Part shown: one piece after another, positions 38,163 to 51,059 of the stretch
How positions within the stretch are numbered: position 1 is the first letter of the stretch
Layout of the letters: every line of letters begins with the position of its first letter
DNA from: Epichloe hybrida
Lineage: Eukaryota > Ascomycota > Sordariomycetes > Hypocreales > Clavicipitaceae
Length of the DNA: 64,000 nucleotides
Direction of reading: 5' to 3'
Assembly (NCBI GenBank): GCA_019022495.1
Contig: JAFEKR010000001.1
Location: 1,054,001-1,118,000 of the forward strand
Made by a program: the position numbers and the translations under genes
Notes under the pieces: model-generated
The model's database searches: none
What the model was told of the DNA's origin: nothing
Seen by the model: only the letters and a program-made list of their open reading frames with translations

Positions 38163-40292
38163 TATTATAGCTTATACTAAAAGGTTAAGAATAAAGTAAT
38201 AGCTAAGACTATTATAGTTACTACTAGATAAATACTAGCTAGGGGTAGGTGTGTAAAGGTTTTAATCTCTAACCTAGCACTAATAATATACATAGTCTTT
38301 AATAAATACCCCGCTCTATAAGCACATAGCTATCTTATAGCTAGCTAGCCTCTTTGTTATCCGCATGGCCCGAAGGTTCTCCAAAGACCCGCTTCGATAA
38401 ATATCCTATCTTTGACCTCTGCGCTCCTAACATCTAGTAATAGTAGCTCTAATTTTAGCTCTAGTAATTTAGATAATAAAAAATAAGAAATTAATACCCT
38501 AAATAGTTTTAATTATTATAGTAAAGATATAAAAAAGGACTTATTATATAATATAGGTTTAACTATATATATAGTTAATTTTAGGGAGGTCTTTAGGGAT
38601 TATACCCCTTATAAAAAGGGGGAATCTAACCCTATTATAACTAGTAATAGTCCTATTTACACTAAGGGCTATAGTAGTGCTGTTTTTAAGGTCTTATATT
38701 AAAAGAATCTTACTAAATATAGGACCTTAGTGCTAAAAGATACTCTATATTTTCCTTAGCTTAATGTTAATATAGTTAGTAGTCTTATACACTATATATC
38801 TAGTAATTACTTTATAAAAAACTATCTTTTCCTTAAAGATAGGTCTTATATTACTACCCTAGATATAGAAACACATGGTTTTTTCTTTTATATCAAAAAC
38901 TAATTTACACCTAAGTTATATAAAGGGCCTTATAATAAGGAATCTTATTATATCTAACCTTTTACCTATAATAGCTATAGAGGCTATAGCTACCCTATTA
39001 GCTACCTTATAGAGGTTTAAATTCCCTCTAAAAAGCTAGATTAGGCTTCTAATTTAGACGAAATTACTAAAATTAATAAAGATAATAATAATATTAAAGA
39101 TATTATATAGGATAATTTAGGGGATTTAGTCTTTTCTCTAATGCCTATAACCTTAGGTTAGGTCCCTCATAAATCTAAGGAAATAGATTTAGGGGTATTA
39201 AAGGGCCTTAGCAGAGCATGTAATGTAATTAGAGTATTGCACTAAAACGTGTAGTGTAGTGTAGTATTTATAGTATAGTGTAGTAACTATACTATAAACT
39301 ACACTACACTATAAACTATACTAACTATAAGGAAAAAAAAACTACACTACACTAACTATAAAAAAAAAAACTATAATATATTACATTATAAATTTTTTTT
39401 CCTAAACTACACTAACTACAAACATTACAAATGTAATATTAGACTTTTTATTAGTTATTAGTATTTATAAGTGTTAAAAATAAGACCTATTTTTAGCCCT
39501 TTCTAGTTAAAGGACCTTTCTATTACTAGCTTGCATTGCAAGCCTAACAGCTGCACTGCAGCTGTCAACGGTCGCGAAGGTGGCTGTCAATGGCTACGTC
39601 GCAGCTGTTAACAGCTGCGACTGACCGTGTGGATAACTAATCCAAATCAATTATTAATTATGGATTATTCAATTGCGTTATGGCTACAAGCGCAGCCACA
39701 ACCGTAGCGCCACTAGTAATTAGGTAAGCTAGGGTGACGTAAGCAGGTTACCCTATAGCTATCTTTGACAGCGATTTTCTCTTTAACTAGAGGTTATACA
39801 AAAGTCTTATATATAGTAAATTAAAGCTAAAAGACAGGGCTTTTATTTTATATAGGAATATTTTTTGGACTAAAATTTAGTGTATATAGGTTGCTAGTTT
39901 GTATGGTGGTGAGTTGATTTTTTGGATTTTACATATAAATGAATTTTACGGAAAATAAAAAGTAGCCTATAAGACCTCTTTAGCAGTCCGGATCCACTAA
40001 TACAGTTAGTGGGTATATGAGAGAAAGAAGATCTTTTTAATCTAGCTAGATAGCTAGGCCTCTTAATCTAACAGCCGCATTGCCCATACAACATCACTAA
40101 AATCAATTCTATTAGTATATAAGATATCGTAAAAGTTATCTAGATTGAATTCTATTAGTAGATAACTGCCAAAACCTTCCGTTGCGTTGCGTTAAATAAA
40201 TATTTAACGTGGTGGCTCTATTAGTCCCTGACCGTAGAAGCTGCACCTGTATAGCTGTTGCCAGCTAGTAACTAGCTCCCTACATTTCAATA

Positions 40293-40303
40293 GGTTATGA
40301 GCC
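40293..40303 (+). promoter_or_regulatory. Primer-binding site, initiator-tRNA half type
   Basis: GGTTATGAGCC is complementary to the anticodon arm of initiator methionine tRNA (GGCTCATAACC), not to a tRNA 3' end. Priming by a tRNA half is established for Drosophila copia. The same site lies at 22264 in copy 1 (one RIP change) and on the minus strand in the TRIM-like element at 61,026-61,036. Confidence 0.75.
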
Positions 40304-40357
40304 TAGACTATCACTATAAAATTCTTTCTAGTGCACTTTGCGTACGGTTACAGAAGA

Positions 40358-40587
40358 CTTCCCTTCTATAAAACAAGAAGGACCCGCGAGATAGAAGCTA
40401 TTCCCTTCTATAAAAAAGGAATCATTATGGTTACAGAAGACTTCCCTTCTATAAAACAGGAAGCGCACGAGTAATACAAAAGCTTTCCCTTCTATAAAAA
40501 GGAAGTTTAGTGAGAATAGAAGCTTTTCCCTTCTATAAAAAGGATTTTCAGTATAAATAGAAGACTTCCCTTCTATAAAATTGGAAG
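40358..40587 (+). repeat. Six-unit hairpin array in the Copia leader (copy 2)
   Basis: Units at 40358-40380, 40401-40421, 40441-40463, 40483-40505, 40523-40544 and 40565-40587; spacing 40-43 bases. Each has the core CCCTTCTATAAAA flanked by a short stem, mostly CTTCC with GGAAG. In unit 2 the outer pair is A-T (ATTCC with GGAAT) instead of C-G, a compensated change. The core also looks like a TATA box, so a DNA-level role is possible. Confidence 0.88.
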
Positions 40588-40619
40588 ATAGCTACCAATC
40601 AACAAGGTCAGGGACCTCT

Positions 40620-43600
40620 AGTCCCTGATCTTAGTGCGCAAGAGGTTCTAAATAACTAGCTAAAAGAGCAAGTTATTAAATAACAAAATGCTATTGATCT
40701 AGTAATACAGAAGCTAGAGTCCTTAACTTTAGCTATTAATGATAGACCTATAGAGGGTGTGGAAGCTACTAAGCCCGCTAGTTAGCAGCAAATTCAGCAG
40801 CCTATTTAAGATAAGGCACCTAAATCTAGCTCTGTACAAGCTGCCTTTAATAATTTAATTATTAAGGAATTTAATAAGAGGGTTTATAGCTTCCCTAAGA
40901 CTGCTAAGCTTAAAGGAGCTGAAAATTTCGATCAATGGAAACAAGCCCTAGCTATCTAATTTAGAGCTTTAGGCATGCCTAATTTTCTAGATAATCCGGA
41001 TATTTCTAGAGCACTAGGGGACGCTAACTAAGCTATTATTCTAATATTACTAAGGGATAGTTGTACGGAAGGCCCCTAAGCCGCTATAACTTAGCAAAAA
41101 TCACCTAAAGAAGCCTATAATTTACTTATACGGCAGTATTCACATAGCGTTGAAATCCAGAGGGGGTCCCTATATTCTAAATTTCATAACCTGAATTTTC
41201 ATGGATTTAAGGGGACTTTAGAAGCCTTTAATGCAGTCTTTAATAATCTACTAGCTAGATTATCGATTTTAGGGGTCCTAATTAATCCTATAGATTAGGT
41301 TAATCAATATCTTTAATCCCTAAAATTAACCTTCCCTCAGTGGGCTAAGAGGCAACGATTTAGCATGCGTATAAATAAGGCTATAGGGGTCCCCCTAGAA
41401 GCCCTAAATCTTGAATTTCTAATAGCAGACCTTCTAGCTAAACAGAGGGATAAGTTATTTACGGTAGCTAAAGCCCTGAATTATAGGGCTAAAGACCTAG
41501 AAAAGGGTGCTAAAGATAAGGAAAAGGCCCCTAAAGGTTAGAAGAAGAAGAAAGAAAGCTCTAAAGAAAATAAGGGCTCTTCTAATAAGAAGAAAAAGAA
41601 GCAAAAGGGTTAAAAATCAGATAAAAAGGATACTAAAGAACTTACAGAGGGTTCTTTTATGCTAGGAAATTACAACCTTTCTAACGGAGCACTTAATCCG
41701 TACAAGAAACCTAGTAATTATAAGACTAGTTATAAGAGCTCTAGCGATAGTAGCTCTAATTCTAGCTCTAGTAATTCGGATAATGAAAAACAAGAAATTA
41801 ATACCTTAAATGGTTTTAATTATTACAGTAAAGACATAAAAAAGGCCCTATTATATAATATAGGTTTGACCGTACATATAGTTAATTCTAGGGAGGTCTT
41901 TAGGGATTATACCCCTTTTAAGAAGGGGGAATCCGACCCTATTATAACCGGTGGTAGCCCTATTTATCCTAAGGGTCATGGTAGTGTTATTTTTGAGGTC
42001 TTATATTAAAAGAAACTGTAAGGGCTTGGGCTTTGCCTAAGCAATGTCCGTATAGCAGTCAGAGAGGGGAGTGGCAGAAGCAGTTAGGGTGAGGAAAGGA
42101 GGCTTATATAAGTAGCCTAAGGGGTATAAGGGGCACCACTAGGGATAGCCTCTTACCCTTCCTCCTTTCTCCTTAAGTCTCTTAATACTATACCGACGCC
42201 CTATCGCAGTCGCCTGGGGGCCAGTCCATAACAGAAACCTAATAAATATAGGACCTTAGTGCTAAAGGATGCTCTATATTTTCCTTAGCTTAATGTTAAT
42301 ATAGTTAGTAGCCTTATTTACTATATATCTAGCGGTTGCTTTATAAAAAACCATCTTTATCTTAAAGATAGGTCTTATATTACTGCCCTAGATATAGAAA
42401 AACATGGTTTTTTCTTTCACGTTAAAAACCAATCTACACTAACGTTACATAAAGGGCCCTGTAAAAAATCTCATTATATCTAACCTTTTACCTATGCTAG
42501 CTTTAGGGGTCATAGCTATCCGATTAGCTACCCTATAGAGGTTTAAATTCCCTCTAAAAAGCTGGATTAGGCTTCTGATTTGGACGAAATCGCTGAAATT
42601 GACGAAAATGATGATAATATTAAAGAAATCGCACGGGATGATTTAGGGGATTTAGTCCCTTCTCTAACGCCTATAGCCCCAGGTTAGGTCCCTTATAAAT
42701 CTAAAGAAATAGATTTAGGGGTGTTAGAGGGCCTTAGTGAAGGAAAAAGGTCCCTAATACCTCCCCAAGAGGCCTGTGGTTCTTAAGGGGCCTAGCAGGG
42801 GACTAACGGAGAGGGCCCTAATCTAGACCTGAATCTAGACCCTAATTCAGGCCCTAAAGACCTTTAATATCAAAAGTTACTAGAACTAGCTGGCCTATGG
42901 CATGTACGATTAGGGCACCTAGGGCTTCCTTTGCTAAAGAAAACAAGCCTTATAACTAAAGGAATCCCTGATTTTTCTTAAATTAAGGATAAAGACTTTA
43001 AATGTATAGCTTGTGATTAATCTAAGGCAGTTAGAAGACCTAGGAAATTAGCTATCCCTAACCCCCCTAGAGCTCTAGATTGAATAGAGGGGGATACGCT
43101 AAAAATTAGCCCTGTACTGTATAATAAACAGTTAATTTGCTTATTTCTAGTTAATTGAAAAACTAGATATAAGTGGGTGTTCTTATTACCTAATAAGGAA
43201 GGCCTAACTGTTTATAGGGCTATTAAGGGCTTCTTTAGAGGGCTTAAAATTTAACTAGGTTAATATCCTAGGCACCTTCACTTTGATGGGGGCTAAGAAA
43301 TTGATTCTAGTTGTTAAACTTGGTTAAATTCTAAAGGGATTAAATTTACGACTTCTAGTCCCTATATTTATAAGCAAAATGGATTAGCAGAGCGTTTAAT
43401 TTGTACTATTCTAGATCGATTAAGGGCTACTATCTAGTGGGCAAAATTACCTTTATATCTATAGTGTTTTGTATTACCTGTAGTTGTTAACCTAGTTAAT
43501 ATAACTGCTAATACCACTAAGGATGAAAGCCCTAAATAACTGCTCGCTAGGGAGCTAAATTAGCCCTGTATGACTGATATTAGCAGTATTAGAGCCATAG

Positions 43601-45760
43601 GATCTCACTGTGAGATTCTAATCCCCCTGGAAAAACAACCTAAAGCCTAGAAGTTAGCAGCTAGGACTATCCCTGGAAGGTTACTAGCTACACTAGGTTC
43701 TAATACCTATCTAGTGTACATCCCCTCTAAAAGGCTAGTTACGAAGACTAGCTTTATCAAGATTATAGAGCCTATAGGTCCTGTCTCTAAAGGATTACCT
43801 AGGCTTTCTATAGGGGATAACCCTTTAGAGGGGGAAAATGATTTAGAAGATCAAGATCTAAATCAAGGTTTAAAGGATTACCCTATAGACAACATAGGAA
43901 ATCAAAATCCCCCTATAGGTCAAGAAAAACACCCTATAGGGCCTGTATAACCCCCTAAGGAACTGATTCCAAAGGCCTCAGAGAAGGCCACGCCCGTAAC
44001 TTCCCTAGGAAATTAGATTTCGACTCCGGACCTTGATTTTAACAAAATTACTGACTTTAACCCTAATATTGACCCTATGGATATTAATATTAGTTCCCCT
44101 TCTTCTCTAGATTTTATAAAAGAAATCTGCTTTAAGGTATAGGAGAAGCTAAAGGAAAACAACCCTAATAGCCCTAAACCTAAGACCTGGAAGCAAGCTA
44201 TATCTAGCCCTGAAAGGGATAAATGGATAGAAGCTATATATAAGGAATATAAATAGCTTCTAAAGGCTAGTACTTTTAAATTTATAGGGAAAGACTAAGT
44301 ACCTAAGGGCCGAAAAGTACTAAAGAATAGGCTTATTTATAAGCTTAAAAAGGATAAAGAAAATAATCCTTTAAAATACAAGGCCTGACTCGTTGCTAAG
44401 GGATTTATGCAAATTAAAGGTCTAGATTATCTAGAGACCTTTGCAGCCACAAGCATTCCCCCTAGCTAGAGGATTTTACTAGCCTTAGCGGCTTAGAATA
44501 ACTAGGAAATTAAATAGGTCGATTTTATAGGAGCTTTTCTTAATAGTAAGCTATAACAATAGATTTATATGGTTATTCCAGACGGATTTATCGAATTCCT
44601 TAAAGCAAATCCTAAATTAGCTAAATTAGCTAAAAGTTTTGGCTATAAACCTTCTAAAGATTAAGTAATTTTATTATAGAAATCTTTATATAGCCTAAAA
44701 CAGAGCTTAAGGGAATGGCAATAAGCACTAATTACAGTGCTAAAGTCCCTAGGATTTAGCCCTCTAATTTCTGACCTAGCTATATTCTATAATTCCTCTA
44801 CTAAAACCTTTATTATTACATATATAGATGATTATCTTCTAATTAGACCGGATTTACGTTATATCTAAAGACTTAAAAAGGAACTTCATAAAGTCTATCT
44901 AATAGAAGATAGGGGGCTAGCTAAATTCTTCTTAGGGGTTTAAATTATATAAGATAGACCTAATAGGGTCCTGAAAATTCATTAATCTTAGTATATCTTA
45001 GAGGCTTTAAATTGATTTAACATGCTAGATAGTAAGCCTATTAGCATACCTCTTTAGCTAGGCGTTTTAGCTACGCAGACTACTAAGCTTTTAATAGCTA
45101 GCGAAATCAAGCTCTATTAGTGCATTATAGGGACTATAATATACCTAATGTTACTTATAAGGCTAGACGTGGCCTTTACACTTCAGTGGCTATTTACAGC
45201 ACTAGCTAAGCCCTATATAGAGCACCTAAAAGCAGCTAAAAACCTGCTTAGGTACCTATTAGGGACTAAATTCCTCGCTATAATTTATAGGGGAGACCCT
45301 AAAGGTATAGCTAGCAAAATCCTAATAGGTTATTGCGATAGTGATTTTGTAGGGGATAAAAAGACCTCTAAATTAACCTATGCTTATCTATTTAAGCTAG
45401 CTAGCGGACCTATTAGCTACCTATTAGCTCTATAACATAGAAGAAAGCTAACGCTATCTAAAGACCTTCTAGGAGCTATAGTGGCTTTAGGGCTTATTTA
45501 AGGAGCTAAAAACCCCTATTTCTCCCCCTATCTAGATATATTACGATAATTAAGGCGCTATAACCACTGCCTATAGCCTTACATAGCCATATAAAGCATA
45601 CCTTACTAAAGTTTAACTATATTAGGCAATTTTTAGAGGGTTTAGCTAAGATTGAATATCTAGATACGAAGTTAATGCCTGCAGATAGCCTTACAAAACC
45701 GTTATCTAGGCCTCTTTATTAGGCTTTTATTAGGCTCTTAGGGCTTGATAATCACTAAAA
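40620..45760 (+). pseudogene. Copia copy 2 gag-pol, lightly RIP-damaged
   Basis: One long frame, interrupted mainly by TAA/TAG at likely Gln codons and by the solo LTR at 42,017. Gag (to about 41,640) has RALGMPNFLDNPDIS and a Lys-rich tail. The protease region (ORF 41659-42009) reads LYNIGLTVHIV where the minus-strand copy has LYDTGLTVHIV, so the catalytic D-T-G has become N-I-G. The pre-integrase motif HVRLGHLGLP lies near 42,900. Integrase (43,080-43,560) has LHFDGG and the segment LAERLICTILDRLR. Reverse transcriptase (44,200-45,000) has ARLVAKGF-like sequence, DFIGAFLNSKL and YIDDYLL. RNase H (45,330-45,720) starts GYCDSDFVGDKK. Open pieces remain at 43714-43950 and 45148-45435. Non-functional as it stands. 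Confidence 0.85.
42017..42233 (+). mobile_element. Solo LTR (copy 2) in the Copia coding region
   Basis: A 217-base TG..CA unit with duplication GAAAC on both sides (42012-42016 and 42234-42238). The Copia copy on the minus strand keeps the empty site (about 61,783-61,798, one GAAAC), which proves the insertion. It is the same family as 10117-10334 but less changed. Confidence 0.93.
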
Positions 45761-45941
45761 ACCAACAACTAAATCCCTTTAACAGGGAACTAAAAACAAC
45801 GCTAAAAAGGGAGCTATATTTAATAATAGCTAGGAATTTAAAAGGGGGTCTTTTATATCTGTTTTTATCTAAAAGTTCTTGTTTACCCTATATCTTTGTA
45901 CGCTTTTAATTAGCTTATACGTAATTCTTTTGTAAAGGGGG

Positions 45942-46579
45942 TATTAAAAATAAGACCTATTTTTAGCCCTTTCTAGTTATTTCATTACTAATTGCAAGCC
46001 TAACAGCTGCACTACAGTGTTAATAGGTGGCTATTAATGGCTATATCACAGCTATTAACAGCTGCGACTAACCGTGTAAATAACTAATCCAAATTAATTA
46101 TTAATTATGGATTATTTAATTGCGTTATAGCTATAAGCGTAGCTATAACCACAGCGCCACTAGTAATTAGGTAAGCTAGGGTGACGTAAGCTAGCTATCT
46201 TTAACAGCCTCTTAATCTAACAAATTAAAGCCGCATTGCCTGTATAATAGTAGTGAGTTGATTTTTTGGATTTTATATATAAATAAATTTTGCGAAAAAT
46301 AAAAAGTGGCCTATAAGACCTCTTTGGCGGTCTAGATTCAATACGGTTAGTGGGTATATCTTTTTAATTAGCTAGTAGCTAGGCCTAATCTAACAGATAT
46401 AACATCACTAAAATCAATTCTATTGTAAAAGATCGTATCATAGATTGAATTCTATTAGTAGATAACTGCCGAAACCTTCCGTTGCGTTGCGTTAAATAAA
46501 TATTTAACGTGGTGGCTCTATTGGTCCCCGACCGTAGAAGCTGCACCTGTACAGCTGTTGCCAGCCGGCAACTAGCTCC
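45942..46579 (+). repeat. Copia copy 2 3' LTR, shortened and rearranged
   Basis: It aligns to the 821-base 5' LTR but is only about 656 bases including the final 58533-58551 piece. Blocks such as CCTCTTAATCTAAC and CCGCATTGCC appear near 46,206-46,245, before the block GTGAGTTGATTTTTTGG, whereas in the 5' LTR they come after it. So there are deletions plus a change of order, which point mutation alone cannot make. Confidence 0.75.
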
Positions 46580-49500
46580 TGTGTGCCGTGATACGCGCGC
46601 CCATAAACGCGCGTATTCGCGATAATAAGCACAAGGGATATAGGGGATCACAGGGATAAACAACATAACAAGGGATAACGATATTAGTTATCTAGGCAAA
46701 GGGACTATTTAATCTATAAAGAGATCACCTATAGCTAGATTCTTTTAAGGTTCTTTATGCACGCTTAACTTTAGATTTTTAACTTAAATGCCTAGCGCTA
46801 CTATGGCTGCTATTGTGTTTACCTTAATAAGATAAATTAATAAGATTATTTCCCTAACTTAACTAAAAAGTCACTTCTAATCTAATAGACTATTTAATCT
46901 AAATTATCTCTATCTATAAAGACTAATTTAGCTATTATTATAATCACTGCTATTAAGTTAATTAACCCTTCTAATGTAAGTAAATATCACTGCTACCTAT
47001 AACCGTAGGCTAGTATTATGTCTTTTAGGGTGTTATTTTTTGCTTAATAAAACTAGTGGAGAAACGTGGTTTTAAACCCCTAGGACCTTTTCGCTTTCTA
47101 GTTAATTTGCTACTAACTAAGATTAATTAGAAGCAAGCTAATAATTACGCTCTTAGCTATTACTAAGCTAACTTACGTAAAGACCCCTTTATTTTACTTT
47201 CCTTACACTAAGACATAGATCTAAAGCCTTAACCTAACCTCTATGATAGTTATAGCGTGAAGGAGAAGCTAGCTAAGTATACTAAGCTAAGGTAAGCTAA
47301 GAATATGAACTAGTGTTATATAGAAGCGTGAAAAAGAAGACTAGATAGTTTAGAGGTATACCTTATAAACACTAGCTAAACCGTTAACTCTTTGCTAAAA
47401 GTCTCTAAATATAAGGCACTAGGATAGAAAGCGCTGCCTAGCGTTATAGACTATTTAATCTTAGGGCCTATAGCTAATTTTGCTATTATTTAGCTATATA
47501 TAAGGGTCTTATAGCTTATTATAAAGAGCTATGTAATTATGTTAGTGGCCTTTACTTATAGGTTACTTATTACTATAAATACTACTCTATTAAAAGTCTT
47601 TCTTTAAGAAATTCTTACTAGCATTATAATGTTTAGTTAAGTAATTACTCTTTTGTGAGATTAATTAAAAGTACTTTTTACTAAGCCTATGTTTAACCTT
47701 ATACTATCTTACTCCTAATAGCTAAGTAAAGCAAGACCTAGTAAATACCTAAGTTACCTAAAGGACCTTTAGGACTTACTATTGCCTAGTACCCTAGTTA
47801 CTAGTTAGGAATCACTTAATCCTAAGATAGTTATTAGCCTAGCTTAAACTTAGTTTAACAACCGCTTAGGTAAAGACCCTAACAATAGAGGCAAGATACC
47901 TAGATCTCTTAGAGGGCTTAATATAAAAACCTTTACAAAGCTTCTTAAAGAGATAATAGCGCGTTAAACTTCCCTTATTACTATATAAAATAGGTATAAT
48001 GTTTAGTAGTTTTTAAGGGAAAATATAGCTAATTTTATTAAGGACTTTAAGGCAAAGATAAAAGTAATAGGTATTCCTAAAGCAAATTAGCGTAAGATAC
48101 TTAAGCGTAATATTAACCTAAAGCTCTAATAGGTGGTTAAAATGCTAACTATATTATAATCTTAGAAGGAGTCTAAGGAAGAGATACTCTTATAGTTTAA
48201 TGTAACTAGCTAGGATTAAATAAAAAACGCTAGAGAATAACTTAAAGACCTTAATTTAATGCGGCTAAAGACTATTAAGGAAACCTATTACTAGTTATAG
48301 AAGCATTATGCTCTAATGTCTAATGCAAACCTAATAGGATAGAAAACTACAATAACCTAGTCTAATTATATTTATAAAGCCCTGCTAAAACACTTAATCT
48401 TAAGCTTTATAAATAGAAAGGGGTTTACTTATAAAGAAATCTTAGTTATATAGTACAAATCACTTTAGATAGCACTTAACGCACATATTTATATATAACT
48501 AAAACTTAAAAACAGGGACCTAGAATTAGCTAATATAGAAAATCGTGCTTTAGGTAAGAAGGACTTTAGCTTTAAGATATAAACACTATTTAATTAGGCT
48601 GCCTTTAATAGTTACTAGGCCACTTAAAAGAATTACTTATTACTAGGTAATTTAAATAAGTAAGCTAAGAAGACTATCTTATTTAATACTAACATAGGAT
48701 AATAAGGGGCCCCTAGATTAGCGGAATACTAAGATTAAATAGAAAATCTAATAAAATAACTAGTAGAGCTAAAAATTATAGTTATAGCCTAGGTAGCAAA
48801 GGAAATTAATATAGTAAAGCTACTTAAGGAGAAGTATAGTAACTACCCTTAATATTAATAGTAAACTTATTAGGCAAATTACATAGGTTTATTTGATTTA
48901 AATAAGCAGCGCTATTTTAAAATAAACGCAATATTAGGAAGAGGCTACTAGTTAAACTATTATTACTACTACAATAAAGAATCGCATATTGCAATAAAGT
49001 GTAATACTTTGAAATATAATAAGATATTAAAGTTTACTATATATAACCTAGTAGTTCGCATTTTAGCTATTAGAGATAATACAAGACGTTAAATTATGCC
49101 TTTATTCTTACTTATAAAATTTCTCTCTATTAGTAGCTATATATATAAACTAGCTATGTTCTAGGTTAAGTACTTTAAGGACTATAAGATTATATATATA
49201 ATTCTAAGAATTAAGAAACATAGCCCTTATAGAGAATTAAGCTAGGAAATAACACTAGAAGAATAGGAAGTATTTAATTATATAGAGGGTATATTTAATC
49301 TAGCAGAATTTTAACCTAAAAGAGAGATTAATATAATATCTATCTTAAAGCGTAAGACATTAGGCATAGTATTTACTATTACCTTTAAGAAGCTAAGCAT
49401 AAGGGAGAAGGAAGATAAAGAGATTATTATAAAGTTTATAGCTATTAGTAAACGGTTAGTAAAACGCCTAAGGATTAAAGACATTATAGAAAATAAGGCA

Positions 49501-51059
49501 AAAAACTAGTAACCTTACACTTAACCTATTTAAGATAATTTAGTAATAACTAAGGGCAAGAAAGAGCTATTAAATAAAGTTAGATAGAGGATTCTTAATT
49601 AATTATATAATAAGGTCTTTTAGAAAAAGATTAGAGTGATTTTTTAGGATATCTATTATATTATGCTAACACTAGCAAAGGCAGTTAGCAATAAATATCT
49701 CTTATAAGCAAAAGGTGTAGAAGATATCCGTTACTATAACAGAGATATATTAGGGCTAGCTCCTCCTTTAAAAATATTTAGCGTAAAACCAAACCTAAGA
49801 CTAATTAATCTAAGGAACTAGATTAACTTAATTCTTTAATTAATAAAAGAGACTCTTAAGGAAAATAAGAAGAATAAAGCTATAGCTAAGAATAGCTTAC
49901 TAATAACGCCTCCGCTAGAGATTAACATAGCCTTATAGAAATAAATTTAGGAGAGACTAAGAGCTTACTTAGAATAGGGCAAACCTTAGTAGAATTTAAT
50001 TAATCTTACTTAGATAAACTTTATGCTTAATGCGATTTTAAAACTATAAGCTACTATTAATCACCTATAAGACTTACTATACCTCTAAGTCTAGCTAAAT
50101 AACCTAGAAGGGGAGCTTCTCCTTAGGCTTATTAACATAGGATTATAAGGGAATGTAATTATAGAAAGTATAGCTAGGTAACTTAGACTAAGGATTTACC
50201 TAATAGATATAATAAATATAATATTATTCTTATTATATAGTATTAAGATAATTAGGGAGGTTTAGATAAGACTATATCTAGGAAATGTCTAAATACCCGC
50301 TAATTTCTATGTTAGTCTAGACTTAGTTAATATTAGCCTAATTCTTAGAATGCTATTTTTTAGACTATCCTAGATATAGTTTAACTACTTAAGAAGCGGA
50401 GAGCTTTATGCCTAGTGCTACTTTAAGGATATTATTATTATCTTAAGAGTTATAGGAAGCATCTAATAGTAGTATACTAATAAGTAACTAGCCTAGTAGC
50501 CCTCTATTAATATTATCTTATTTAGTTACCTAGAAATAGAGGAAGATTAAATAGTTTGTAAAGGGTTAGAGATAGAAATAGATAATAATAAATAGTTAAT
50601 TTCTCTTATAATAAGGGAAGGAACTAATATCTTCTAAGAGGTAATTAAGGATATAATAGTAAACCACACTTAATAACTTAAAGCGGTTACAAAGGATTTT
50701 AAGCCCTAGTAATAACTAAAACCACCTAATCTTATAGTAAACATAATATATAAGCAAAAAGCTAATAAAATACATCCCTAAGATAACATTCCCTTTAATA
50801 GATTAACACTAGAAGGGACCTAAAATAGAAGATAAAGAAATAGGAAGAGGCTAAGTTATATCTAAATATATCTAGGAAGTATAGCGAATATATTACTAGG
50901 AGATTCTGCGTAAATCCGCGAGGTTTTAGAATAACCTAGTAATATTTAGATTAAATAGTTAAAGGGATATAAGAATATTTAATATAAGAAGAAGTTAATG
51001 TTTTTAAGGAAATTCTTTGTAACTAAGAAGCAGCGCTAGCCTAGGACTTGTTAGAATAT

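Larger units (their letters stand above)
23716..38432 (-). mobile_element. Gypsy retrotransposon with chromodomain (chromovirus type), nested host
   Basis: Inserted in Copia copy 1 with target duplication TCTAG (23711-23715 and 38433-38437). The two 270-base LTRs are 23716-23985 and 38163-38432 (TGTCACAGCTTGC ... CTCCTAACA). A polypurine run AAGGGGGG on the minus strand next to the low-coordinate LTR gives minus direction. Without the Copia element nested at 27760-34574 it is about 7.9 kb. It is strongly RIP-degraded, except for the outer ends of both LTRs. Confidence 0.88.
21485..39211 (+). mobile_element. Copia retrotransposon copy 1, nested host, 3'-truncated
   Basis: The 5' LTR is 21485-22263 (TGTTAAAAATAAG ... 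TTTTAATA), followed directly by the primer site GGTTATAAGCC (RIP-changed form of GGTTATGAGCC), a hairpin array, and gag to 23,715. The body resumes at 38,438 after the chromodomain Gypsy insertion and stops at 39,211 inside the region between gag and integrase, where homology to copy 2 ends abruptly (GGCCTTAG). Hence about two thirds of pol and the 3' LTR are missing. Damage by RIP is heavy. Confidence 0.85.

Noticed and set aside
40358..40587. CRISPR-like array
   Set aside because: Regular repeats, but palindromic leader units inside a eukaryotic retrotransposon, with related rather than unique spacers and no cas genes.
46385..46666. Minus-strand 93-codon ORF
   Set aside because: Crosses the junction of the Copia LTR and the Gypsy B LTR, so it cannot be an old gene.
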